This document shows, one piece after another, positions 54,885-64,000 of a stretch of DNA of 64,000 nt. The position numbers and the translations under genes were made by a program. Source of the stretch: Frigoribacterium sp. MEB024 (GTDB taxonomy: Bacteria > Actinomycetota > Actinomycetes > Actinomycetales > Microbacteriaceae); assembly GCF_000878135.1 (NCBI RefSeq), contig NZ_JXQZ01000099.1, forward strand, positions 1 through 64,000, given 5' to 3'. The notes below the pieces were generated by a model. It did not search any database. It had not been told where the DNA came from and saw only the letters and a program-made list of their open reading frames with translations. The first letter of the stretch is position 1; each line of letters begins with the position of its first letter.

Positions 54885-57529
54885 CAGGCACCCGCCGTCG
54901 TGACAGGAGCGGCACCGGAGCCGGTGCCGGCCGCACCGGCGTCGGCCGGCACCTCGGCGAACACGATGTCGCCGACCGCCAGCTCGTCGCCCTCGGCGAA
55001 GGACAGCTCGGCGATCTTGCCGACCGCCGCGAGGTCACCCGCCGCGAGCTTCACGAGCTCGAGCTGGGCCGAAGGGCCCGTGATGACGGCCGAGGCCACC
55101 GGGGTCTTCTGCGAGGCCTTGGCGTCCGACTTCGCCCGCCGGACGAAGATCAGTGCCTGCCCGACGAGCCCCACGAGACCGGACGAGGTCTCGCCCTCGG
55201 TGAGGCCGAGCTCGTCGACGGTCGGCCACGCGGCCCGGTGCACCGAGTCGTCGTGCGTCCAGGACCAGACCTCTTCGGTGGCGAACGGCAGGTAGGGCGC
55301 GAGCAGGCGCAGCAGGCCCTCGAGCACCGTGCGCAGTGCGAGCACGGCGGAGGCCTGCTCGGCCGGCGTGGTGGCGCCGTAGGCGCGCTCCTTCACGAGC
55401 TCGAGGTAGTCGTCGCAGAACGTCCAGAAGAACTTCTCGGTCGTCTCGAGCGCCCGGGCGTGGTCGTAGCCCTCGAGCGCCTCGGTCGCGGTCTCGATCA
55501 CGGCGGCGAACGACGCGAGGAGGTCACGGTCGAGCGGCTGGGTGATCTCGAACTCTCCTGAGGGCAGCTCGAACGAGTACACGAACTTGGCCGCGTTGAG
55601 CACCTTGATGGCCAGACGGCGGCCGATCTTGATCTGCTTGGGGTTCTGCGGGTCGAACGCCGCGTCGGTGCCCAGCCGGCTCGACGCCGCCCAGTAGCGC
55701 ACCGAATCCGAGCCGTGGTCGTCGAGCATGGCGGCCGGGGTCACCACGTTGCCCTTCGACTTCGACATCTTCTTGCGGTCGGGGTCGACGATGAAGCCCG
55801 AGATCGACGCGTTCTTCCACGGCACGGTGCCCGACTCGAGCTGCGACCGCAGCATCGTCGAGAACAGCCAGGTGCGGATGATGTCCTGCCCCTGGGGGCG
55901 CACGTCGTAGGGGAACACCAGGTCGAACAGCTCGGGGTCGCGCTCCCAGCCGCCGGCCAGCTGCGGGGTGAGCGACGACGTCGCCCAGGTGTCCATCACG
56001 TCGACCTCGCCGACGAAGCCGCCGGGCACGCCGCGCTGCGACTCGTCGTAGCCGGGAGCCGCCTGGGAGGCCGGGTCGATCGGCAGCTGCGCCTCGGTGG
56101 GCACGATCACCTGGTCGAAGACGGGGTTGCCGTCGCCGTCGAGCGGGTACCAGACCGGGATCGGCACGCCGAAGAACCGCTGGCGCGAGATGAGCCAGTC
56201 GCCGTTCAGGCCGTTGACCCAGTTGTCGTAGCGGACGCGCATGAAGTCGGGGTGGAACGCCACCTGGCCACCGCGCTCGAGCAGCGAACCCTTGAGCTGC
56301 TCGTCGCGGGCGCCGTTGACGACGTACCACTGACGGGTCGACACGATCTCGAGCGGCTTGTCGCCCTTCTCGAAGAACTTCACCGGGTGCGAGATCTTGC
56401 GGATCTCGCCCACGAGCTCGCCCGAGGCGGTCAGCTGCTCGACCACGGACTGCTTGGCGCTGAACACCGTCTTGCCGGCCAGCTGGGCATAGGAGGCGCG
56501 CCCCGCCTCGGACGTGATCGCCTCGGGGGCCTCGCTGACGAAGCGGCCGTCGAAGCCGATCACGGCGCGGTTCGGCAGCTGCAGCTCGCGCCACCAGACC
56601 ACGTCGTTGGTGTCGCCGAAGGTGCAGACCATGGCGATGCCGGAGCCCTTGTCGGGCTGGGCGAGGTGATGCGCCACCACGGGCACCTCGACGTCGAACA
56701 GCGGCGAGCGGACGGTCGTGCCGAACAACGCCTGGTAGCGCTCGTCGTCCGGGTGCGCGACGAGGGCCACGCAGGCCGGCAGCAGCTCGGGCCGCGTGGT
56801 GTCGATCAGCACGTCGCCCTGGCCGTCGGTGCGGTGGAAGGCGAGCTTGTGGTACGCCCCGGGCATCTCTTTGTCCTCGAGCTCGGCCTGCGCCACGGCC
56901 GTGCGGAACGTGACGTCCCAGAGCGTCGGCGCGTCGGCCTGGTAGGCCTCGCCGCGGGCCAGGTTGCGGAGGAACGCCTTCTGCGCGATGGCCTGCGAGT
57001 CGTCGTCGATGGTGCGGTAGCTCTGGGTCCAGTCGACCGAGAGGCCGAGCTTCCGCCAGACGTCCTCGAACTGCTTCTCGTCCTCGACCGTGAGGCGCTC
57101 GCACAGCTCGATGAAGTTGCGACGCGAGATCGGCACCTGGTCGGCGGCCTTCGACGACTTGTTGTCGCCGCCCTCGAAGGGCGGGGTGAAGTCGGCGTCG
57201 TAGGGCAGCGACGGGTCGCAGCGCACACCGTAGAAGTTCTGCACGCGACGCTCGGTGGGCAGGCCGTTGTCGTCCCAGCCCATCGGGTAGAACACGCGCT
57301 TGCCGCGCATGCGCTCGAACCGGGCCTTGACGTCGGTGTGCGTGTAGCTGAACACGTGGCCGATGTGCAGGCTGCCCGAGGCGGTCGGCGGCGGGGTGTC
57401 GACCGAGAACACGGAGGCGCGGGTCGCGTCGGTGCGGTCGAAACGGTAGGTGCCGTCGGCCTCCCAGACCTGACCCCAACGGGCCTCGAGTCCTTCGAGG
57501 GCGGGCTTCTCGGGCATCGCTGACGTCAT
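54884..57529 (-). CDS. valS: valyl-tRNA synthetase
   Basis: 881-aa class I synthetase. HIGH is present as GSLHIGHVF and KMSKS as KKMSKSKGN; the editing (CP1) domain has TTRPELLPACVALVAHP. Shorter than typical E. coli ValRS, with a reduced C-terminal region. ATG supported by GGAGAAGACC. No T-box-like leader seen in the 246-bp upstream gap. Confidence 0.96.
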   Translation of the reverse strand: MTSAMPEKPALEGLEARWGQVWEADGTYRFDRTDATRASVFSVDTPPPTASGSLHIGHVFSYTHTDVKARFERMRGKRVFYPMGWDDNGLPTERRVQNFYGVRCDPSLPYDADFTPPFEGGDNKSSKAADQVPISRRNFIELCERLTVEDEKQFEDVWRKLGLSVDWTQSYRTIDDDSQAIAQKAFLRNLARGEAYQADAPTLWDVTFRTAVAQAELEDKEMPGAYHKLAFHRTDGQGDVLIDTTRPELLPACVALVAHPDDERYQALFGTTVRSPLFDVEVPVVAHHLAQPDKGSGIAMVCTFGDTNDVVWWRELQLPNRAVIGFDGRFVSEAPEAITSEAGRASYAQLAGKTVFSAKQSVVEQLTASGELVGEIRKISHPVKFFEKGDKPLEIVSTRQWYVVNGARDEQLKGSLLERGGQVAFHPDFMRVRYDNWVNGLNGDWLISRQRFFGVPIPVWYPLDGDGNPVFDQVIVPTEAQLPIDPASQAAPGYDESQRGVPGGFVGEVDVMDTWATSSLTPQLAGGWERDPELFDLVFPYDVRPQGQDIIRTWLFSTMLRSQLESGTVPWKNASISGFIVDPDRKKMSKSKGNVVTPAAMLDDHGSDSVRYWAASSRLGTDAAFDPQNPKQIKIGRRLAIKVLNAAKFVYSFELPSGEFEITQPLDRDLLASFAAVIETATEALEGYDHARALETTEKFFWTFCDDYLELVKERAYGATTPAEQASAVLALRTVLEGLLRLLAPYLPFATEEVWSWTHDDSVHRAAWPTVDELGLTEGETSSGLVGLVGQALIFVRRAKSDAKASQKTPVASAVITGPSAQLELVKLAAGDLAAVGKIAELSFAEGDELAVGDIVFAEVPADAGAAGTGSGAAPVTTAGA

Positions 57530-57775
57530 GGTCTTCTCCGGTTCTGTGGACGGCACCGTGTCGGTGGGGAGGTGCCTGGTTGTGGGACTCCGACCAGTGT
57601 ACGCACCCTCGCGAGGGCTCCTCGTGGACCGCCGCCGCGCCTCCCGCGCGCTGCGCCCACTGCACCCCTGCGCACGCTGCACTGGTACTGACATGGCGGT
57701 TCTGTTAGGCTAGACGGGTTTTTTGCCGACGCTGGGGTCGACTGCCACCGCCCGACGACCTGGAGGCCTCACCCG

Positions 57776-59311
57776 ATGTCAGCCAAGAAGAACGACAGCA
57801 AGAAGCCCGCCCGCCGCAGCCTGACCACCGACGACGTCACCGTCGTCGAAGAGGGTCTGCTCAAGCGCGCGGTCAGTGCCGCAGCCCTCGGCAACGCCAT
57901 GGAGTGGTTCGACTTCGGCGTCTACGCCTACATCACGACGACGATCGCCCAGGTGTTCTTCCCGCCGGGCAACGACGCGCTCAACATCCTGTTCACCTTC
58001 GGCACGTTCACCGCCGCGTTCATCGTGCGCCCGATCGGCGGCGCCTTCTTCGGCCCGCTCGGCGACCGCATCGGACGCCAGAAGGTGCTCGCGCTCACGA
58101 TGATCCTGATGGCGGCGGGGACGCTCGCCATCGGCCTCATCCCGTCGTACGCGACCATCGGCCTCTGGGCGCCCGTCCTGCTGCTGTTGGCGCGCCTCCT
58201 GCAGGGCTTCTCGACCGGCGGTGAGTACGGAGGCGCGGCCACGTTCATCGCCGAGTACTCGCCCGACAAGCGCCGCGGCTTCATGGGCTCGTGGCTCGAG
58301 TTCGGCACGCTCGCCGGCTACGTGCTCGGTGCCTCGCTGGTCACCGGCCTGCAGCTCGGCATGAGCGAGGAGGCGCTGCTCGCCTGGGGCTGGCGCATCC
58401 CGTTCCTGATCGCCGGGCCGCTCGGCCTGATCGGGCTCTACCTGCGCCTCAAGCTCGAGGAGACCCCGGCGTTCCAGAAGCAGCAGGAAGAAGCGGCCGG
58501 GCGCGAACACGTCAAGGTGCCGTTCGTGAAGCTCTTCGCCGAGAACTGGCGTGCGCTGATCGTCTGCATCGGCCTGGTGCTGGTGTTCAACGTGACCGAC
58601 TACATGCTGCTGTCGTACATGCCGACCTACCTCACCAACACGCTCGGACGCAGTGCCACCTCGGGGCTGCTGCTCGTGATCGTCGTGATGGTCCTGATGA
58701 TGATCGTCATCACGTTCAGCGGGCGCCTGAGCGACCGGTTCGGACGACGTCCCGTGCTGTTCGCCGGCTGCATCGGGTTCCTGGTGCTGTCGTGGCCGGC
58801 CCTTAAGCTCGTGCAGTCCGAGAGCACCCCGCTCGTCTTCGTCGGCCTGCTGGTGCTCGGCCTGGTGCTCGTCACGTTCACGTCGACCATGCCGTCGACG
58901 CTGCCCGCGCTCTTCCCGACGATCATCCGCTACGGCGCCCTGGCCATCGCGTTCAACGTGTCGGTCTCGCTGTTCGGCGGCACCACGCCCCTGGCCACCG
59001 AGGCGCTGGTCGTCTGGGCCGAGGGGAAGGGCTTCTCGTGGGCCCACGACATCCCCGCTTTCTACCTGATGGCCGCGGCCGTGATCGGCCTCGTCGCCGT
59101 GTGGTTCACGAAAGAGACGGCCAACGAGCCGCTGCTCGGTTCGGGCCCGTCGGTCGCGACCGACGACGAGGCGCGCGAGCTGGTCGAGGCCTACGCCGAC
59201 GAGTCGAGCGAGGTCGCGAAGTCGGATTGGGCGCTCGAGTGGGCGCAGTCCGGGCTGATCGACGTGGTCGACCCGAAGGCCGCCGAGGCCGACGCCGCCC
59301 GCCGCGGCTGA
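57776..59311 (+). CDS. MHS-family MFS transporter (ProP-like)
   Basis: 511-aa metabolite:H+ symporter. NAMEWFDFGVYAYITTTIA and the loop 2-3 motif GDRIGRQKVLAL place it in the MHS group, which includes proline/betaine and dicarboxylate importers. A candidate promoter CTGACA-17 bp-TAGACG lies near 57690. A C-terminal polar tail of ~50 residues is present. Confidence 0.87.
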   Translation: MSAKKNDSKKPARRSLTTDDVTVVEEGLLKRAVSAAALGNAMEWFDFGVYAYITTTIAQVFFPPGNDALNILFTFGTFTAAFIVRPIGGAFFGPLGDRIGRQKVLALTMILMAAGTLAIGLIPSYATIGLWAPVLLLLARLLQGFSTGGEYGGAATFIAEYSPDKRRGFMGSWLEFGTLAGYVLGASLVTGLQLGMSEEALLAWGWRIPFLIAGPLGLIGLYLRLKLEETPAFQKQQEEAAGREHVKVPFVKLFAENWRALIVCIGLVLVFNVTDYMLLSYMPTYLTNTLGRSATSGLLLVIVVMVLMMIVITFSGRLSDRFGRRPVLFAGCIGFLVLSWPALKLVQSESTPLVFVGLLVLGLVLVTFTSTMPSTLPALFPTIIRYGALAIAFNVSVSLFGGTTPLATEALVVWAEGKGFSWAHDIPAFYLMAAAVIGLVAVWFTKETANEPLLGSGPSVATDDEARELVEAYADESSEVAKSDWALEWAQSGLIDVVDPKAAEADAARRG

Positions 59312-59341
59312 CCCGGGTCCCACCCTCCGCGGTCGAGACAT

Positions 59342-59383
59342 CACGACGTGCCGCTCACCCTCGGAGGTGAGCGGCACGTCGTG
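59342..59383. terminator. bidirectional terminator, sister of 54551-54590
   Basis: 18-bp perfect arms (cacgacgtgccgctcacc and its complement), 6-nt loop, between convergent genes. The arm differs from the 54551 palindrome by one base over the shared part. Confidence 0.85.
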
Positions 59384-59427
59384 TCATCCGGCCGGTCCGG
59401 GCCGGGCCGGTCGGGCGGGGCTAGGGG

Positions 59428-61158
59428 CTAGGGGCGAGCGGCGAGCAGGGCGCGGGTGTGGGCGTGCTGCGGGGCGGAGAACACGTCCGCCGTGCGGCCC
59501 TGCTCGACGATCCGGCCCTCGTGCATCACGGCGACCCGGTCGGACATGTGCTCGACGACGTCCAGGTCGTGCGAGATGAAGACGTAGGCGAGCCCGTCCT
59601 GCCGCTGCAGCTCGTCGAGCAGGTCGAGCACCTGGGCCTGGACCGAGACGTCGAGCGCCGAGACCGGCTCGTCGCAGACGATCACCCGGGGTCGCGGGGC
59701 CAGGGCGCGGGCGATCGCCACCCGTTGCCGCTGCCCGCCGGACAACGTGTCGGGCCGTCGCGCCACGGTGTCGGCGTCGAGCCCGACCCGTGCCAGCAGG
59801 GCGACGACCTCGCGCTCGACGGGGCCGAGGCGCGTGCTGCGGCCGGCCGTCAGCGCGTCGGCCAGCAGCCGACCGACGGTGAAGCGCGGGTCGAACGAGC
59901 TCGAGGGGTCCTGGTAGACGGCCCCGAGGTCGCCCCGGCGGGGACGGCGATCGCGCTCGCGCGCCGGGGCCCAGGTCGTGCCGAGCAGGTCGACCGTCCC
60001 GGCGTCGGGGTCGTCGAGGCCGAGCAGCAGACGAGCCGTCGTGGTCTTGCCCGAGCCGGACGCTCCGACGAGGCCGAGCGTCTCGCCGGCCCGCAGCGAG
60101 AGCGAGACGTCGTCCACGGCGACCCGGTCGGGCCCCCGACGGCTCGCGAAGACCCGGCGCAGGCCCGTCGCCACGAGGACGGGGCCGACCGGGGGAGTCG
60201 TCGACGTGTCGGGCGTCGACGGGCCGGGCGCGCCTCCTGACCGGGGTGTGCCGGGAGTGACCGGCGTCGTCGACGCAGGCGCGCCTCCCGCGTCCGGGCC
60301 GTCGGGCGTCACGGCGGCCGACAGGCGCCGACCCCGCGGGGCCCCACCCGGCAGGGCGGCGAGGAGCATGCGCGTGTAGTCGGCCTGCGGTGAGTCGAGC
60401 ACGGTCGCCGTGGCCCCCTGCTCGACCACGCGTCCGTCGCGCATCACGACGACGCGGTCGGCCAGGCGGCGAACGACCCCCAGGTCGTGACTGATCGCGA
60501 GGACGGCCGTCCCTGCGTCGCGGAGGGCCGCGAGCCGGTCGACGACCAGGCGCTGCACCTCGGCGTCGAGGGCGGTGGTCGGTTCGTCCGCGACGATCAG
60601 GCCGGGCCGCAGGGCGAGGGCCGCGGCGATGAGTGCCCGCTGCCGCAGCCCTCCCGAGAGCTCGCCCGACCGCAGGCCGCGGCGCGCCTCGGGGTCGGGC
60701 ATGCCGACCTCGGTGAGGACCTCGAGCACCCGGGCCCGACGGGCGGTCGGCGAGAGGCGCGTGTGCAGTCGCAGGGCGTCGTCGATCTCGCGACCGACCG
60801 GGCGCAGGGGGTCGAGCGAGACCAGGGCGTCCTGCAGCACGAGCCCGATGCGCGGGCCGCGCAGCCGACGCCAGCGTCGTTCGGTCAGCGTGAGAAGGTC
60901 GTCGCCACCGAGTCGCAGGGCGTCGGCCGTCACCGTGCCACCGGTCAGCCCGAGCAGGGCCCGGGCGGTCACGCTCTTGCCCGATCCTGACTCGCCGACC
61001 AGGGCCACGCATTCACCGGGACCCATCGAGAACGACACGTCGTCGACGGCGGTCACCCCGTCGAACGCGACGTGCAGGCGGTCGACGACGAGGTCGTCCG
61101 AGGAGGCGCGGTGCCGGTCACCGAGAGCGGCGCCGGTCGCCGGCGGGTCCGTGGTCAT
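59428..61158 (-). CDS. fused peptide ABC transporter ATPase (DppD-DppF type)
   Basis: 576-aa protein with two oligopeptide-type ABC domains. First: Walker A ESGSGKS, signature LSGGLRQR, Walker B LIVADEPTTALD. Second: GASGSGKTT, LSGGQRQR, VIVCDEPVSALD. A Pro/Thr-rich linker (about 265-315) joins them. It powers uptake through the upstream permeases. Overlaps the DppC-like gene by 4 nt (ATGA). Confidence 0.92.
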   Translation of the reverse strand: MTTDPPATGAALGDRHRASSDDLVVDRLHVAFDGVTAVDDVSFSMGPGECVALVGESGSGKSVTARALLGLTGGTVTADALRLGGDDLLTLTERRWRRLRGPRIGLVLQDALVSLDPLRPVGREIDDALRLHTRLSPTARRARVLEVLTEVGMPDPEARRGLRSGELSGGLRQRALIAAALALRPGLIVADEPTTALDAEVQRLVVDRLAALRDAGTAVLAISHDLGVVRRLADRVVVMRDGRVVEQGATATVLDSPQADYTRMLLAALPGGAPRGRRLSAAVTPDGPDAGGAPASTTPVTPGTPRSGGAPGPSTPDTSTTPPVGPVLVATGLRRVFASRRGPDRVAVDDVSLSLRAGETLGLVGASGSGKTTTARLLLGLDDPDAGTVDLLGTTWAPARERDRRPRRGDLGAVYQDPSSSFDPRFTVGRLLADALTAGRSTRLGPVEREVVALLARVGLDADTVARRPDTLSGGQRQRVAIARALAPRPRVIVCDEPVSALDVSVQAQVLDLLDELQRQDGLAYVFISHDLDVVEHMSDRVAVMHEGRIVEQGRTADVFSAPQHAHTRALLAARP

Positions 61159-62051
61159 CGTCGGCCTCCTCGCCCGCGTCGCGCGAGACCGCGCCCCAGG
61201 ACCGTGGCCGACGCGGCCGTCACGACGACGGCGAGCCCCGGGAAGACGGTCATCCACCAGGCGACCGCGAGGTACGTGCGCCCGGCCGAGAGCATCGCAC
61301 CCCACTCGGGTGCCGGGGGCGGCGACCCCAGTCCGAGGTAGCTCAGCGACGACGCCCAGACGACGGCCTGACCGAGGCCCAGCGTGGCGAGCACGACGAC
61401 GGGGGCGAGGGCGTTCGGCAGCACGTGGCGCAGCAGGACGACCCCCGGGCGGCGACCGAGCACGGTCGCGGCCTCGACCATCGGCGACCGGCGGACGGCC
61501 GCCACCTGGCTGCGGACGATGCGGGCGTACCCGGGGGCGGTCGCGAGGCCGACGGCGATCGTCGCGGGCACGGCCCCGGGCCCGGTGAACGCGATGACGA
61601 CGAGAGCCAGAAGCAGGCCGGGCAGGGCGAAGAGGACCTCGAGCACGCGACTCACGCCGACGTCGGTCGCCCGACCGACCAGGCCGCGACCGCCGAGGCC
61701 CGCCAGGACGCCGAGGGCCACACCCAGGCCCGTGCCGATCAGCGTGGCGACGAGTCCGATCGTCAGCGAGGCGCCGGCTCCGTGGACGACGCGGGTCCAG
61801 ACGCCCCGCCCCGACTCGTCGGTGCCGAACGGGTGCGCGGCCGACGGGCCGGCGAACGCGTCGGTCGGCGACACGGCGAGCGGGTCGGCGGGGGCCAGCA
61901 GGGCCGGCGCGACGGCCATCACGACCACGAGCGACAGCAGGGCGGCCGCGACGAGTTCCGCGGGGCCGAGCGGCGAGCGCCGCCGGGCGGCGCGCATCGA
62001 GGAGGCGCGGGTCGGGTCGGCACCCCGGGGCAGGTCGGGCAGCGCGGTCAT
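61155..62051 (-). CDS. peptide ABC transporter permease (DppC-like)
   Basis: 298-aa permease with about six helices. HPFGTDESGRGVWTRVVHGAGASL is the DppC N-terminal signature, and the EAA loop is EAATVLGRRPGVVLLRHVLPNA. Overlaps both neighbours by 4 nt. Confidence 0.92.
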   Translation of the reverse strand: MTALPDLPRGADPTRASSMRAARRRSPLGPAELVAAALLSLVVVMAVAPALLAPADPLAVSPTDAFAGPSAAHPFGTDESGRGVWTRVVHGAGASLTIGLVATLIGTGLGVALGVLAGLGGRGLVGRATDVGVSRVLEVLFALPGLLLALVVIAFTGPGAVPATIAVGLATAPGYARIVRSQVAAVRRSPMVEAATVLGRRPGVVLLRHVLPNALAPVVVLATLGLGQAVVWASSLSYLGLGSPPPAPEWGAMLSAGRTYLAVAWWMTVFPGLAVVVTAASATVLGRGLARRGRGGRR

Positions 62052-62998
62052 GCCGCGCGTCCTCTCGGGTCGACCGCGCGCTCGGCCAGGTCGCCGAGGG
62101 CGACCACGACGACGTAGGCGAGGGCCGAGACGAGGGCGACACCGGTCACGAGAGGGATGTCACGCAGCGTGACCGCACCGAGGAGGGTGCGGCCGAGTCC
62201 CGGGCGCGCGAACACCGACTCGACCACGACGGCGCCGCTGAGCAGCGAGCCGAAGGCCCAGCCCGACAGGGCGAGCCCGGGCAGGGCCGCGTGCCGGAGC
62301 AGGTGACGGACGAAGAGCCCCGACGGACTCTCGCCCCGGGCTCGGGCCGAGAGGGCGAACGGGGTGGCCGCGGCGTCGAGGAGCGAGTCGCGGGTGACCT
62401 GGCCGAGAAACCCCGCGACGGGGATCGCGAGCGTGACGACCGGCAGGACGAGCCCCGCGGGGGTGCCCGTGCTCACCGGGGGGAGCAGCCCGAGCTCGGT
62501 GCTGAAGACCAGGATCAGCAGGCTGGCCAACCAGAAGTGCGGGACGGCCGAGGCGACGACCTCGAGCCCCGACGACACCGCCGAGGCGATCCGACCGCTG
62601 AGGGTCGCCCACCAGGCCGTCGCGATCGCCAGCAGCCAGGCCACGACCAGGGCCAGCAGGGCCAGGCCGATCGTGCCCGGCAACTGGTCGAGCAGCAACC
62701 GGCCGACGTCGGTGCGCAGCGAGTACGAGGTGCCGAGGTCGCCCGTCGCGAGTCGACCGAGCTGCGCGAGGTACTGGACGAGCAGCGGCTGGTCGAGGCC
62801 GTACTGCCGGCGGACCGTGTCGAGGGCCTCGGCCGACGCCTGCGACCCCGGACCGCCGAGGATCGCCTCGGCCGGGTCGCCCGGCACGAGCCGGATGGCG
62901 AAGAAGATGAGCGTCGCGACGGCCCAGAGCACGAAGACCGCACCGAGCAGGCGGCCGACGAGCCACCGACCCGCCCGTCGCCACCGCCCGGGACGCAC
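62048..62998 (-). CDS. peptide ABC transporter permease (DppB-like)
   Basis: 316-aa permease: first helix in LLGAVFVLWAVATLIFFAIRLVPGDP (DppB signature), EAA loop SARARGESPSGLFVRHLLRHAALP. The GTG start 5 nt past the binding-protein stop has GAGGCGAGC upstream. Confidence 0.9.
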   Translation of the reverse strand: MRPGRWRRAGRWLVGRLLGAVFVLWAVATLIFFAIRLVPGDPAEAILGGPGSQASAEALDTVRRQYGLDQPLLVQYLAQLGRLATGDLGTSYSLRTDVGRLLLDQLPGTIGLALLALVVAWLLAIATAWWATLSGRIASAVSSGLEVVASAVPHFWLASLLILVFSTELGLLPPVSTGTPAGLVLPVVTLAIPVAGFLGQVTRDSLLDAAATPFALSARARGESPSGLFVRHLLRHAALPGLALSGWAFGSLLSGAVVVESVFARPGLGRTLLGAVTLRDIPLVTGVALVSALAYVVVVALGDLAERAVDPRGRAA

Positions 62999-63002
62999 CC
63001 GG

Positions 63003-64000
63003 TCAGCTCGCCTCGTAGGCGTCGTACATCGTCGGCGCCTGGACCGTCGGCAGGGCACGGACCCCCTGGACGGCCGAGCGCACCAGGTAGTGGTTCTGCT
63101 GGTCGTACAGCGGCAGGACGTGCCACCCCTCGAGGATGATCTGCTGCGCCTGCTGGTAGAGGTCGGCGCGCTCGTCGGCGTCGCTCGTCTCGGAGGCGCG
63201 GGTCAACAGGTCGTCGAGGGCCGGGTCGCTCGTCTGCGACAGGTTGGCGAAGTAGCCGCTCGGGGCCGGGGTGATGCCGTCGCTGTCGTAGAGGATGCGC
63301 AGCACGTCGGGGCCGACCTTCGTGTACGGCGCGCTCACCAGGTCGTACTCGTTCGCGGCGAGGGCGCCGTACCAGCTCGAGAGGTCGAGGGGCTCGAGGG
63401 TGACGTCGAAGCCGAGGTCCTTCGCGCCGGCCTGGACCTGCTCGAAGAGCGACTGCTCGGCCGGGATCGACTGGTTCGTGCTGACCGGGAACGTCGCGGC
63501 GAGGCGCACACCGTCCTTCGTGCGGTAACCGTCCGCGTCGCGGGTGGTCCACCCGGCCCGGTCGAGCAGGTCGTTCGCCGCGTCGGTGTCGACGTCGAAG
63601 AGCGACTCGTCGGAGAATGCCAGCGGCTCGACGCTCGACAGCGGGCTGTACGACCGCGTCGCCGTCCCGAAGAAGAGCGAGTCGATGCCCGAGTCGACGT
63701 CGACGCCACGGATGAACGCCTCGCGGACGGCCAGGTCGTCGAAGGGCGCCTTGCCGGCGTTGAGCTCGATGCGGTTCGAGGCCCCGGGGCGAGGGGCGTC
63801 GATCTCGTCGAGCGAGTCGTCCTTGGCCGCGGCGACCAGGGTGTCGGGCTGGGCGTTGTCGATCACGTCGACCTGGCCGGCCTGCAGCGCGGCGTAGCGC
63901 GACGCCGAGTCGGGGATGAACCGCCAGACGATCTCGTCGAGGTAGGCGGGCCCCTGGTGCCCGGCGTCGGCCGGCGGCGAGCTGTAGTCGTCGTTGCGGG
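63003..64000 (-). CDS. peptide ABC transporter substrate-binding protein (5' part outside window)
   Basis: Partial; the C-terminal ~332 codons are inside the window and the frame stays open to the edge. WRFIPDSASRYAALQAGQVDVIDNAQPD and RIELNAGKAPFDDLAVREAF are hallmarks of family 5 extracytoplasmic solute-binding proteins (DppA/OppA). First gene of the permease-ATPase operon. Confidence 0.92.
   Translation of the reverse strand, partial: RNDDYSSPPADAGHQGPAYLDEIVWRFIPDSASRYAALQAGQVDVIDNAQPDTLVAAAKDDSLDEIDAPRPGASNRIELNAGKAPFDDLAVREAFIRGVDVDSGIDSLFFGTATRSYSPLSSVEPLAFSDESLFDVDTDAANDLLDRAGWTTRDADGYRTKDGVRLAATFPVSTNQSIPAEQSLFEQVQAGAKDLGFDVTLEPLDLSSWYGALAANEYDLVSAPYTKVGPDVLRILYDSDGITPAPSGYFANLSQTSDPALDDLLTRASETSDADERADLYQQAQQIILEGWHVLPLYDQQNHYLVRSAVQGVRALPTVQAPTMYDAYEAS

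Noticed and set aside
57530-57775. T-box riboswitch upstream of valS
   Set aside because: No conserved T-box core or specifier stem was seen in the gap.

Overview
This window is a piece of a high-GC actinobacterial chromosome (roughly 70% G+C by eye). The best fit is the family Microbacteriaceae, inferred from gene content: tig-clpP1-clpP2-clpX, orn, ettA, a group II truncated globin, PaiB, a DtxR-like box at dps, frequent GTG and TTG starts, and many genes that begin 6-7 nt after a TAnnnT box, which suggests leaderless mRNAs. Genus is not resolvable from the sequence alone. No rRNA, CRISPR array or intact insertion sequence was seen.

Layout. 0-6 kb: short transcription units with three alpha/beta hydrolases, a NudK-type Nudix enzyme, a CGNR zinc-finger protein and an SDR epimerase. 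6-9.7 kb: a TPP riboswitch controls a ykoE-ykoD-ykoC thiamine-precursor ECF transporter followed by an overlapping P-loop kinase-like gene. 9.7-14 kb: an acyltransferase-SGNH protein divergent from a Tat-exported beta-helix protein, then a minimal zincin. 14.2-16.8 kb: a small integrated element at tRNA-His, bounded by a duplicated tRNA 3' end and carrying a Fic protein, a membrane protein and an integrase remnant. 16.8-23.7 kb: orn, a MarR-MFS operon with a 26-bp palindromic operator, a thioredoxin-like protein and a two-gene glycosyltransferase operon, ending at tRNA-Arg. 23.8-25.7 kb: an AT-richer insertion directly after tRNA-Arg, with a ParA-like ATPase and a HEPN protein butted together; this is the best candidate for an undescribed defence-type system. 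25.7-46.6 kb: housekeeping and stress genes (AKR, msrA, ssb, ettA, two thioesterases, trHb-mscS, pepN, a Rv2466c-like protein, rpiB, Nei/Fpg, paiB, amidohydrolase, dps, a two-component system). 46.7-51.6 kb: a 54-bp tandem repeat, tRNA-Gly, tRNA-Pro, then tig-clpP1-clpP2-clpX. 51.6-64 kb: M3 peptidase, methyltransferase, valS, an MHS transporter and a peptide ABC transporter operon that runs off the right edge.

Across the window a 9-10-mer, GGAGGCGCG(G), recurs about forty times on both strands. It occurs singly inside genes and as inverted pairs forming terminator-like hairpins, and is absent from both tRNA-linked islands. That distribution resembles DNA uptake sequences of Neisseria and Haemophilus and is the most unusual genome-scale signal here.
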